From Enoplolaimus lenunculus (taxonomy: Eukaryota > Nematoda > Enoplea > Enoplida > Thoracostomopsidae): 64,000 nucleotides of DNA. Under the pieces are notes generated by a model. The model was not told the origin of the DNA and did no database searches. It saw nothing but the letters and a program-made list of their open reading frames with translations. The stretch is from positions 1-64,000 of the forward strand of contig JASANG010000194.1 in NCBI GenBank assembly GCA_030248215.1, in the 5' to 3' direction. How positions within the stretch are numbered: position 1 is the first letter of the stretch; every line of letters starts with the position of its first letter. The translations under genes and the position numbers were made by a program. Shown here piece after piece: positions 12,308-23,100 of the stretch.

Positions 12308-12446
12308 CGGGGAGGGTGGGACAAAGGGGCTCAGCCTTCGTGGAACAATTTTGACCCCTTCCTATAAAATTTTCACCTTGGTTGTCAATCTTCGAAAACC
12401 CTTATATGCCCCTCTTGGCCCCCTAGCAAAGTGAGCCGGCTACGGG
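12308..12446 (-). repeat. Dispersed repeat 'CCTTGCTAGGGGG'
   Basis: Carries TTTTGACCCC, AAAACCCTTATATGCCCCTC and CCCCCTAGCAA-GTGAGCCGGCTACGGGC. Related copies lie at 12941-13086, 16069-16242, 16373-16522, 22842-22995, 40231-40378, 51425-51585 and 52586-52645. Ends are loose (GGCTACGGGCC on one side). Confidence 0.75.
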
Positions 12447-12755
12447 CATCAGTGCCCCCAATCCCCGAGTCGGATGCGGCCGGGGCTAAAAGACTTCATT
12501 GAATCTAAAAATAAACTTCTTGACAAGGTTGAGTACTTGCGTCTAATGTCTTGCTCACTTCGCTCGTAAACTTTTTATTCAATTGGTAGCCGTGCAGCAG
12601 ATGCTTACACCCAGTCAACAACGCTCAAAACGATCTAAAACTGCCCAAAGTTTAGTTTTCCCACTGCACCGGACAACTCTAAGCAAAGCACGACCCTAAA
12701 GCACGTTTAGAATATGTTTATAGTTGGTTTGTGACATGATCAATGATAGCTCTGA
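12447..12755. other. No gene seen (309 bases)
   Basis: Unique-looking sequence between the CCTTGC repeat and the next CTAAG-MITE. It has no domain-bearing ORF and no inverted ends. Confidence 0.55.
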
Positions 12756-12920
12756 GGGTCATTGCACAGGTATAAGCATATTTTTAAGCCTAAAGCGTTT
12801 GCCTTAACCAAAAGATAAGCTTGTAAGCCTAACACTTTAAAGGCAGAGTCAAAATTTGGCAAAATACTATAAGCTTACTCTATTGCAGTCCGCTGAAAAA
12901 TGGTCCACCTCTTCGGGCCC
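12756..12920 (+). mobile_element. Degenerate CTAAG-MITE
   Basis: Has AAGCATATTTTTAAGCCTAA, TAAGCTTACTCTATTGCAGTC and a GGTCCACCTCTTCGGGCCC right end. The left end is decayed. Confidence 0.7.
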
Positions 12921-12940
12921 CTAGCTAGAACTATGGTCAA

Positions 12941-13086
12941 GGGACCGGGTGGGGGGCTCGACAGCCCCTCCTGAAATTGCCCACCCCATACAAAATTGCC
13001 AACCTTGCTTGTAAGTTATCAAAACCCTTATATGCGCCTCCTGAAATTTTTTAGCCCCATCTAGCAAGGTAAACTGGCTACGGTAC
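12941..13086 (-). repeat. Dispersed repeat 'CCTTGCTAGGGGG'
   Basis: Contains CCAACCTTGCTTGTAAGTTA, AAAACCCTTATATGCGCCTC and CTAGCAAGGTAAACTGGCTACGG in the family order. Confidence 0.75.
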
Positions 13087-13089
13087 CGC

Positions 13090-13199
13090 ACTGATCCCTA
13101 AGCCTAGCAAAAAAAATTAGTCTCAAGCTTAAGCTGTACTCTACTGCTTGTACAGTCCCATGACAAAACGGTCTACCCTTGATCTATGTATGGGTCTGG
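13090..13199 (+). mobile_element. Right half of a CTAAG-MITE
   Basis: CCTAAGCCTAGC, AAAATTAGTCTCAAGCTTAAG, the AGTCCCATGACAAAACGG block and an ATCTATGTATGGGTC end. The left half is missing. Confidence 0.72.
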
Positions 13200-13201
13200 C
13201 T

Positions 13202-13310
13202 TCAGAGGCGGATCCAAAACTTTGCACTGGATGGGGCGCGGGCTTTCTGGCAAATTTTATGTAACGCAAAAATTGTAAGATAGGCGACTGTAAAGCATGA
13301 AAAATGCTTG
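13202..13310 (+). mobile_element. hAT-like end, CAGAGGCGGATCC type
   Basis: Starts TCAGAGGCGGATCCAAAA and continues with GGCAAATTTTATGTAACGCA, as do the ends at 1525 and 44430. Only this end is clear. Confidence 0.6.
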
Positions 13311-13390
13311 TCTTAGTACATATGCAATAAATGCACTGCACATTGGATTGTACGGTCGACACAGTCGACGAAAAACGCAGTTGGAGACGC

Positions 13391-13641
13391 GGGTTTCGTA
13401 GCGCAGTGGTACTGTTCGCCGCTGGCGGATCCATGGGGGGCCACCCCGGACATGCCCCCCCAACAGCATCTCGACAAAAATTATATAGCAATTTTGTGAC
13501 AATTGTTCGTGGTTTGTGTGTGGGTCAAAAGTAAGTTTATTACCTGTGAAATTTTGCCCCCCAGTTTGAGATTCTGGATCCGCCACTGCTGTTCGCGTAA
13601 GGATCCATAGGCTGAGAGTTCGATCCCCGCTCCGGAAGCCC
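13391..13641 (+). repeat. tRNA-like (SINE-type) sequence split by an insertion
   Basis: Joining 13391-13419 and 13597-13641 gives about 74 bases with GGGTTTC at the 5' end able to pair with GAAGCCC at the 3' end. There is an A-box-like TAGCGCAGTGG and a B-box-like GTTCGATCC. The inner stems are poor, so this is a tRNA-derived repeat head rather than a working tRNA. The break is filled by the element at 13420-13588. Confidence 0.65.
13420..13588. mobile_element. hAT-like MITE, CAGTGGCGGATCCA ends
   Basis: Ends CGCTGGCGGATCCATGG and TGGATCCGCCACTG are inverted. The perfect 8-mer CTGTTCGC flanks both sides (13412-13419 and 13589-13596), the duplication size of hAT elements. The inside is GC-rich next to the left end. 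Confidence 0.9.
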
Positions 13642-13734
13642 GCTTTTCCAGCTGCTTAATAGTAGAAAGGTCTGATGTCCCGGTCCATACATAGACTGAT
13701 AACGACGTTATCGTTTTATCAGTTATTATAAATA

Positions 13735-14071
13735 TTTTGACGGGGGGCGTACGCCTTCCGACCCTCGCGCCCCCCTGTGGATCCGCTAGTGCCGCCACCT
13801 ATGGATCTCAATACAGCAAAACCCATCATTCTCGCCTACTTCCTTTTATAATACACAGTTTGTGTGTTATGTTTAATCGACTATTTTATATTTACTGTTG
13901 TGTGAACATTTCCTCGTATGTTTTGAACGATATATTACATATTATGTATGTAGTTGTGTTTATAATCTACACTGTGGTACAGTATGTTTTTTAGTTGTTA
14001 TATGATGTTTGCTAGATTATTTGCGTTGGTCTCAGTCAAACCAAGTTTACGTGTTTAGTAGTTTTGTTTTT
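13735..14071. other. GGATCCGC fragment, then no gene
   Basis: 13760-13795 carries another CTGTGGATCCGCTAGTG fragment of the GGCGGATCC family. The rest is AT-rich sequence with no supported feature. Confidence 0.55.
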
Positions 14072-14465
14072 ACTGTAGTGACCCGAATAAGAGGCGGGGG
14101 GCACTGATATCTATTTGGCCTCTCCAGAGGGTACCCCCCTTGTTATTCGGTTACGGACTGTTATTTATTTTAACCGACGATCCGCCAACCTTCGTTACTG
14201 ATATATATCCGGTATTGCAATTATCCGTTGAATTAAACGTTTGTCTTGTGAAAGCAGTTTGAGCGATCATGCAAGGTTATACTTAGGAATGTACTTTCAA
14301 AATTTAAGTACGCTTTAAAGGTTCGGACCCTACTTTGTTTGGTCCTGGAGTCATTTATGCGCTGCAAATAGGGATAGTTGACATTTATGGACTGTAATTA
14401 GGATTTAGGGACTCGATCCGCTTACGGACTCTTATTAGGGATACGGACTCCTAGGTTATGGGTGC
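14072..14465 (+). mobile_element. ACTGTAGTGACCC-family element, right end lost
   Basis: Left end ACTGTAGTGACCCGAATAAG. The interior is shared with 29005-29377 in the same order (TTTGGCCTCTCCAGAG, ATATATCCGG, GCAAGGTTATACTTA, CGCTTACGGACTCTTATTAG). The right inverted end is not preserved. Confidence 0.82.
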
Positions 14466-14807
14466 AACAGCGTTGCATCACCGTTGGCATTGGTGGATAA
14501 ATAATTTGGTACAGAGGGAGGGCGTATGCCTCCTGCCCGCCCCACTCTGGATCCGCTGGGGAAGATGGGAGGGCAGGGGTGCAAGAACAAAGATAAGTTG
14601 AACAACCAGCCAATTTTCCTTCAGTGGCGAGCCGAGAAATTTGAATTTTTTGTAACGAGCAATGAAATATTGAGAAAAAATTAATTCATAAAACAATGTT
14701 AAGTCCTTGTTTGGTTCCACCCACATTAAGTCCTGCCCTCCCACATATAACGTACCTGAGCAGCCTAAGCCTATAAATAATAAGCCCAAGTCTAAGCATG
14801 TAATAAT

Positions 14808-15033
14808 GCGCCAATGTAATGAACACGGGCGGAGCACTATTATAAACCTATTCTTAAGCCTAAGCCTATTCTTAAGCCTAACACTAAGCCTAAGCCTAAG
14901 CCTAAATTTAAGCCTAAGCGTAAGAATGAGCATATTCCGAAGCCTAAGCGAGGCAAAAAAATAGTCTAAAGCCTAAGCTTTTCTCTATTGCAGTCCCACA
15001 GAAAAACGTTCTGCCCCTGATCTTTACATGGGC
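14808..15033 (+). mobile_element. CTAAG-MITE with 8-bp target duplication
   Basis: CCAATGTAATGAACACGGGC to CCTGATCTTTACATGGGC, with two CCTAAG arrays separated by GAATGAGCATATTCCG. Flanks GTAATAAT (14800-14807) and GTAACTAT (15034-15041) agree at 7 of 8. Confidence 0.9.
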
Positions 15034-15270
15034 GTAACTATAAACAATACTGTGGGGGGAGCGTGAAAATTTCGTCTTATTAAATTAACACTAGTTGGGG
15101 GGTGGTGGGTGGTGGAGCAAACAAGTACGTACTGACTGTGTTTTGGTACAATATACACGTTTTCGCAATGGACGCCCGCCCTCTGTCAGTTGTTAAGCTT
15201 GGCCCTGATTTTTTCAAATCGCACTACTTTTATGTAAGCATTGGTTTAGTTGGATAGCCCGAAGACTTAA

Positions 15271-15898
15271 CCCATTCTCACATATAGTTGACTATGCGCA
15301 ATTTAAAACGCAGTGTATATGTCGTAGCCCAAGTCGTAATTTAGCCCAATTCCGAATTGGGCTAGCCTACGGCGTAATTCTTTTCATGCAACCATTGTAC
15401 GCCTTGTGATTGGTTACTAGCAATGGCATACTCAAAATCAAATACGATTGGTTGATGTGAATACTTTTTTACTGATTGGCTAAAAATCCACCTATTGGCT
15501 ACCAACCAGTTTGTTTTACTGAACAAAACGGAATCAAGCAGGATTACGACTAACAAGTAACCAATTAGAAAACACACAGATTTATCTGACATGATTCCGC
15601 CTTGGGCTAGCCCAAGTCGTAATTCGGCTTTGGACTAGCCCAATTCGAAATTGGGCTGAATTACGGCTTGAGCCACGACATATACGTTAGATACCATATA
15701 GCGCGTAGTGTTTAACTATTGCAACATGTACACATAGTACTTTAATCACCACAAAACGTGAGAGCCCCCTGGGGCTCGAGCGTCAAGCTCCTAAGCTGAG
15801 TAGTGATGGTAAACGCCTCGCGCTCTAGTCGCTGGAGTTTGAATCCTAGCACAAAAGTATCTCTCGAATGAAATAGAAAATATCCATGTGATATAGGG
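15271..15898 (+). mobile_element. TTAA-flanked piggyBac-like MITE with tRNA-like core
   Basis: Exact TTAA at 15267-15270 and 15899-15902. Ends CCCATTCTCACAT and ATGTGATATAGGG are inverted, the TTAA-CCC...GGG-TTAA pattern of piggyBac-type elements. The right part (15700-15860) matches 61900-62070 and holds degenerate pol III boxes (AAGCTGAGTAG, GTTTGAATC). No transposase is present. It is interrupted by 15319-15680. Confidence 0.88.
15319..15680. mobile_element. Nested fold-back element, TGTCGTAGCCCAAG ends
   Basis: TGTCGTAGCCCAAGTCGTAAT at the left pairs with TTACGGCTTGAGCCACGACA at the right, and GCCCAATTC-GAATTGGGC sub-palindromes lie at both ends. TATA flanks each side. The sister copy at 61851-62106 has the uninterrupted site (GCAGTGTACATACGTTA), which shows this is an insertion. 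Confidence 0.88.
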
Positions 15899-16068
15899 TT
15901 AACGAAGCGAAAAACAATATTTTGTCCTGAAAAAATTTTCAGAATTCAAACCAACCGAAGTGGTATCTCCTTACCAGAGTACCTTTTCGTTTCGTAGCGC
16001 AACCACGATCAGATTCTGGGAGCATTTTCAAAATGGTTCTGAGACTGTCAGCATTAACGGAGGCCTGT

Positions 16069-16242
16069 AGCCAACTAACCTTGCTAGGGCGGCTAAAAAT
16101 TTTCAGTAGAAGCATTCAAGGGTTTTAATGACTTGCAAGCAAGGTTGAAAATTTTCTAGGGGGGCCAAAATTTTTTCAGAGGGGCCAAAATTTTTTCTGG
16201 GGGATGAACCCCCATGTGCCCCATTGACCTTGCCTACGGGCC
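16069..16242 (+). repeat. Dispersed repeat 'CCTTGCTAGGGGG'
   Basis: GTAGCCAACTAACCTTGCTAG, GACTTGCAAGCAAGGTTG and two copies of GGGGCCAAAATTTTTTC. A further copy lies at 16373-16522. Confidence 0.78.
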
Positions 16243-16372
16243 CGCTTTGACATTGTTCGGTAGTAATCAGGTCTGTTTTGATTCGGGCTAAGTTTTATTA
16301 ATTCAAAGCCTAATCAGATTAGTAGAAGTACTTCTAGTACGGTGTTGATATGGTTACTAAAATGGATCTTAC

Positions 16373-16522
16373 TCCAGCGCACCTTGCTAGGGGGCTAAAA
16401 AATTTTCAATAACGTCGTACAAGGCCTTTCGATGGCTTATAAGCAAGGTTGAAATTTTTCTACGAGGGGCCAGAATTTTTCCAAGGGAGGTTGAGCCCTT
16501 CTGCCCGCCCGTGGCTGCTGGC
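16373..16522 (+). repeat. Dispersed repeat 'CCTTGCTAGGGGG'
   Basis: GCGCACCTTGCTAGGGGGCT and AAGCAAGGTTGAAATTTTTC in family order, about 130 bases after the previous copy. Confidence 0.75.
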
Positions 16523-16734
16523 CCGAGGCAACTAAAGGATCATAACTTTTGAACCGTTCGTCATGCAACCATAAAAGTCGTACCGACGGCCACTTCTTGT
16601 TAAATTCCTGGGGGGCTTAAATAACGTACATCGTATTCGAACATATACACAGCGGCGGCATAGCAACGCTGCACCGTAGAAACATGGTTTACCGTATACT
16701 TTGCAAATATGGTGAAGTCGAATCTATACATTAT

Positions 16735-16885
16735 TACATATGTATTTTGGGCAACTTTCTAGCATTAATTTGTTGCTTACAATGAATATTCTTAAAACAT
16801 AAACGAGATTGATTGTTCTATGAAAAGAAAATCTGCGTGAAGATATTAGTGCGTTCGCTACGCTAACTATTGCGCATTGCGCAAA
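16735..16885 (+). repeat. Dispersed repeat 'GCGCATTGC'
   Basis: Shares ordered blocks (TGGGCAA, ACAAT-ATTCTT, ATTGTTCTATGAAAAGAAAA, TTCGCTA, TTGCGCATTGC) with 50275-50420 and 52898-53050. It lies about 310 bases upstream of the PLEKHA8 start codon. Confidence 0.72.
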
Positions 16886-17196
16886 ACCGGCTGTCTACTA
16901 ATTATTGCTAAACTCTGTTGTTTTGAACAACATCAAACAGACTACAGCCAATCAAAATTAGTTTGTGTTCTAGCAGTTGGTTAAAACCGTCCAATCCTTC
17001 AATCAAAATCAGTTTGCTTCCAGTAGATAGCTGTTAGGCTGCCCTGAAATGCAATAATATAGTTGTTTGGGATGTCTCAGTTGTCAAAGTAGCGTTAATA
17101 GTTGTTTTGTGCGTGACATTTATATGAATATCATCAGAATTGTAATAATTGTAATGAGAAAGTGTTGATATTTTATTTAATGCGGGCGGTCAGACT
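16886..17196 (+). other. Upstream region and 5' UTR of PLEKHA8
   Basis: This 311-base stretch precedes the PLEKHA8 start codon. No TATA box or other promoter element can be assigned with confidence, and the transcription start is unknown. Confidence 0.4.
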
Positions 17197-20100
17197 ATGA
17201 ATATGCAAGGATCTCTATGGAAATGGACCAATTATTGGAATGGTAAGTTTGATTGAAACTGTAGAATAGCATTGGACAGCGATGGATGTAGGATTTTTTG
17301 ATGGTGGGATGCGAGGTATATAAACAAAAAAGTAGCTTATTTTATGTAGATCTGGAATCATTGAGTCAGCGGTAGTGGTTTTGAGCAACAAATTGTTCGG
17401 TGTTAAACTTATGGCGTTTTAATATTTTGGTACGTTTATGAATGAAAATAAATGAATTAATAGATTAAACACTAAGCATTAATCACAGCAACAAAGACAC
17501 AAACAGGTATACAGACAAAGAAGCAAAGAGATAAACAAACAAAGGAACAAAGAGATAAACAAACATAGAAACAAAGAGGTAAACAAACAAAGAAACAAAG
17601 AGATAAACAAACAAAGAAACAAACAGATAAACAAGCAAATAAACAAACAAATAAGCAAACAAATAAACAAACAGATAAACAAATAAAGAAACAAACAGAT
17701 AAACAAACAGATAAACAAACAAAGAAACAAACAGATAAACAAACAAAGAAACAAACAAAGAAACAGATAAACAAACAAACAAACAGATAAACAAACATAC
17801 AAATAAACTAACAGTTAAATAACAAATAAAAATGAATCAAACAAACACAGTGAACAAACAAACAAACAAACAAGCACACAAACAAACAAACAAACAAGCG
17901 TAAATAATTGAACAAGCAAGCAAATAAAAAATAAACAGTACATATGGTTATGTATGTATATGTGTTTTAGGCTGGCAACCACGGTGGTTTGTTCTTGAAA
18001 ACGGCATTTTGTCTTATTACGCGTCACAAGAAGAAGTTGGACACAACTGTAAAGGATCGATTAATTTAGCGGCCGCTAACATATCAGGTACGAAGCGTTG
18101 TTCGTATTACACACGTGCAAGTTTTTGCTGCAAAAACATTCCATCTTTGGAAAGCGTTGGTTCAAATAAATGGTAGTAAGACCATGGTACGCTAAGTGTC
18201 GGGTTATTGGTGCTAAGCATAGACAGTTAATATAGATTTGGGTTTAAGATTGCTATAAGTAGGCAAGCTGCAGTCAGCAGTCGACATCTGATCTGCCATC
18301 AAGCCGATGTCAATATGTATGTCGTGTGCCAAACAGCTATTTGCCGCAGTTGGTAACAGGGACGTAACGACAATAATTGCTGTTTGGTGTGGTAATTGCT
18401 GTTCGGTGTAGCCGAAACAACTACTGGAATGCAAACTGATTTTGATTGGAGAATTTTGCACACCAAACCGCTTATTGTCAGCATGTGCTAAGAATAGACG
18501 ACTATGTACTTTTTAAAGTTAATTCTGTTGTTAGGGTTCAGTTCAAGTTTAATTTTATCAGTTCTCTAACGTCAAGCCCCCCTGCCCACAGTGTTTTTAT
18601 AATTTTGTGGTAACACCGCCGATGTGGTACGCTGGATTTAGCTTTGGAACAGGGGGTCCGTACCCTCGGGACGGTGTGTAAAGTAGATAATGATAATTTC
18701 ATGCCCCGGATTTGATCAATTATTGTTTGAAATTAGCCAATGACCTTTGGTTACGTGTATGGCTCGCGAATGTTGCCTTTTACGGAGGGGATGAAATTTA
18801 TTACGCTTAGGCTGAAGTTTAGGCTCTGGCTTAGGCTTAGACTTAAACTTGTGTTTAGTCTTTGGTTTAGGCTGTGGCTAAGGTTTAGGCTTACACGGTT
18901 GGCAAAATAAATCGTAATGCTTGGGAGACTGCTAGCTTCTAATTTACATGGGGGGCGTTTGACTTGTAGTTAACACTAGTGTGAGGCGATAGTAAATAAG
19001 TTATCTCTATTTTTTCAGCTCATAATTCTGATCCGCTTCGGCTTGATGTACTTGTTCCTGGTGAACAACATTTTTATTTACGTACATCGACACCGCATGA
19101 ACGTCAAGCGTGGCTTCAGCATTTAGGCAGTGTCAAAGCATGTGTTAATTCAATGGAAAGCTCAGGTAATAATTAGAAATAACTGTTGGCTGTGTCGTAA
19201 ACGGTTCGAAAGCTTCGAATCAAAAGAACAAGCCGCGGACTCTACTCATCGCCCGAAAACTTGTAATCCGAAATTGATAGACTCGAGGATTCGCCGCCCA
19301 TCACTATGCTTAGGCTTATGCTTAGGCTTAGGCTTATGGTTTGATTTTGAAATAGGCATTAGACCGCTGTTGAGCCACAAGTTGTCGGACGTTCAGTGCG
19401 GAAGGGTAGAAAATAATCTTATGTAAAAGAATTTTTTGAAATTTTTACCATTCACAGTTGAAAAGGTTATTCTATAAAGTCTGTTAAAAGTGCTTTTTAC
19501 GTGTCTGTTCATATATTTCGCAAGGGGTTATATCCCATTTATCTCTCCACCCTCCTGAAAATTCTAGAGTACGTGCGCAATAGGGTGGTAGCCATGAATG
19601 TTGGTGTTGTTGTTTTAGATTTTATTGACGACAATGCGCTTCGTAAAAAATACTGCGAGCTTCGTGTTTATTGTGATCTTTTGATGCAACAAGTACATTC
19701 AATTAAGTCGATTGTCACTGATAGTCCAATACCAGATGTACAGGTAAGCTGCGTTTCACTGAATGCCATGGTATCCCGACAATTCGTCGACCGACAACTT
19801 GTAATCCGGCAATTCGTCGCCCATCGTTAAGCTTAAGGTTAGATTTGGGTTTAAGATTACGCGTAGCATTGTACTTAGATTAATATTTATTAGCATAGTA
19901 TATATATAAATCTTGTCAGTCACCGAAAATATACCATCGAAAGTAGATTTCGCTTCCGTGAATATGTCATTGGCCTATCTGCTATTCAGGCCAATGATTG
20001 ATTGCCTATGCTAATCTCCTATTTTACGCCATAGCAGTCCTACCTAGGCTCAACTGCTATTGAACTTATAGACCAATCACATTCGGTTATTTAGACTGAC

Positions 20101-23100
20101 GCAGTATCGTTATCCAATCAGGGTGGTTTTATATCATTAGAACATTTTCGGGGGAGACTCAACCAGCGGTTAGCTTACATTTTTGCCTAAGAACGAATTT
20201 TTTACGTCATTCGTACCGTTTTGTCCAGCGCAGTCGGTAGTAGAAATCACAACTTATCTCAAGACGTCGTTTCAAATTTCCCATGGGCAGGAAAACATTA
20301 TTGTAAAATAAATCGTGGAGGTGGGATTGAGCAAGAGGTCAAATTGTATTTGGAGATTGGTTGGATATTGCGCAGTGGGAGGGAAGATAAACAATGATAT
20401 TCACGATTTTGTTTTAGGAACTTGATCAGACTACTGCGTTACTGTCAGAAACCTGTGATGCGTTCATAATGACACTAGAAGATTGTGTTAAAATGGCTGC
20501 TGGGTCACCAAAGCCTTATGCTGTGAGTTGATATTACGATATATTTCGTAGAACGGCTGGTTTGTCTCTGGCGGATCCGGCTAACGCACCAACTAATAGG
20601 ATATATACATAAATTTATGTATATATATGTATGTGCATATCTATATATTGATATATTAGGGATGTGTCGATTAATCGGCATCGGCACGGCAGTGCAAAAA
20701 AATTGCCGATACTTTGATATATACATAAATTTATATATGTATGTACATATCTATATATTGATATATTAGGGATGTGTCAATTAATCGGCAGCGGCACGGC
20801 AGTGCAAAAAAATTGTCGATACAACAAAATTGCCGATACTTTGCCGATACTTTTCGCAAATGATAAGATACACATTGAGAAACCGCGTATAGTTATTAAA
20901 AGCATGTACTGCATGCTGCTTGCTATATTACAGTAATGCCCTATATGAACACGAAGGGCACCCATAATGATTATTTAAGTCAAATATAGCAACGCTTAGG
21001 TTTTGCTGTTTGGGTTATATTTTGTGATAAAACATGTTAGAATTTCACTGAAATGTGTTCAAAAATGAGTATGGTATGTATTGTTGTCATCGGTTGCTCG
21101 TTTTGAAATTTTGTCGATTACACAGTATCATTTGCTTTATATGCAAACAGTTGAAAAGGAATGGAAATAGACTTGTTACCATTCTACACCCGCCAAATCC
21201 TACAGAATAACGCAAAATAACGCAAGTAACACTAAAAACAGGGAAAACACTAACAATATCGCCAAATGAATATTGAAACAGTCACTCAGTACAACTTTTG
21301 TTATAAAATTATGTTTAAAGAAAAATTTAGTTGGTCTTCGTTGACTTTAATGTACAATTGTTTGTTACAGACGCTGCCTTCATCGCGCGGTGCGTTCGAT
21401 CATAAGTGAGTTTGAAGTTGTATAAATTTTTATAGTATTAATTATTGTGAATCAGTGTGCGAAATGTGTTTCGTGTTTTGAGTTATTATTCCAAATTCAA
21501 CGTTTGAAGAAAGTGTAACAAATTTAATTCTGGCAAAAGAATACTGCTTTAAATGTCTGTTTTTAGTCACGTGTAAATTTGGCTGTCGAGTTTTGCATGG
21601 ATGTTACACCAAACCTGAATAGTCGGGCGTATCTTACTCGTATGTTCTGCGGTATTAGCTCTTGTACACTTCCGTCACTTTTATGCGCGGAGTTAGGAAA
21701 AGCTTTACGTATGCCTATGTCCAAGGCTGAGCCGGAGGCTTGGATTGAACATAACGCATAAGACACAGCCTTTGCTTAATTCTTTGCCTAAGCCTAAGCC
21801 TAAGGTTTAACCTTAACTGTTGGGGTGTGTGAGGCAGTGTTTACAAGAGACGTGAAATATTTTTAAGTAAACACAAATCAAAGCACACGTCGTTGGGTGT
21901 CGGCGGATGCAGTCGAACCGGCGCAACTCGTTCCGGTCATTTCAACAGCAGCAACAGCGGCGCCGTTTCCGGATTACAAGTAGTATCGACATCTGGTGAA
22001 ATTTTAACGAAGCCAACTAATTTGGCATCCGCCGGAAGTGTAAATCAAACCAACTCGATTAGGTCTTATCAAAATTCAACTTCAACTACTGGCGATAGCG
22101 ATTCAGAGCAGCATTGCTCAAAGAAGCCTGAAATTGCGAATGGAGATGATAAACAAGTTGGTGAGGGCGCTGAAGGTCCTTCCGGAAGAACTGAAGCCGA
22201 AACCGGAAGTAGTGCTGGTCAAGTTGAAAGCAACGAGGTGGAAACGTTTTTTGCGTCAGAGCCGAATACGTAAGTTGGGTGGGACCGTTTCTCGTACAGA
22301 TACCCCCTCATTTACCGTTAGTCTTAGATTTAACGTCGTTTCTTGGTTGGAATCCGAAGCCAAATGATTCGAAAAAAGGCAACCAGAACAACAACACGGG
22401 TAACTTTTATAATAATAATATTTTGCGTGGGTTCAAAATTGACAATGTGCTTAAGCATAAGGCTAATCGTTTACCTTAGCCTTGGCCTAAGTCTGAAGCC
22501 TATAAGCCTTAACTTTGAATGTGGGGGAAAATGTATAAGAGTGATAAATCAAAGTATTGAAATCGCAATGTTTTGAGTAAATTATGTAAATTTTAAGTGT
22601 TTTTTTAAAATTATGCAAAATAGCTTTTAATGTTAAGTTGGAATTTTGGCTGGAATATTATAGAGTGTGGTTAGGATGACAGAGTTTATTTTGACACAGA
22701 CGGCAAAAGGCTTCGGAATTTAAACCGGTACTGAATAGTTAAAAATAACTGAAGTAACAAATTTAAAAGAGTATAGTGTAAAACATGATCACCATAAGGA
22801 TGGCTTGTATTACGTAATATTTGGCATCCCGACAAACCCGTAACCAGCTCGCCTTACTAGGGGGGCTAAACAATTTTCAGCAGAGGCATGCAAAAGTGTT
22901 CGATGACTTACAAGCAATGTTGAAAATTTTCTGTAGGGGGAAGGCAAAATTCTTCCAGAGGGGAATGAGCTACATTCTGGCTACGGACCCGCATATAGCA
23001 TATGCGTTCGGAACGCCTGGTTCCGGTATAAATCCGGTATTTTTATGCTTTCCTGTTTGAAACATTACTATTAATTTAGTGGTGGGTCCAGGATTTTCTG

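Noticed and set aside
13391-13641. Functional tRNA gene
   Set aside because: It is interrupted by a MITE and the inner stems do not pair well even when the pieces are joined.
17472-17802. Three opposite-strand frames rich in Val, Cys, Leu and Phe
   Set aside because: Low-complexity translation of the CAAA minisatellite within a PLEKHA8 intron.
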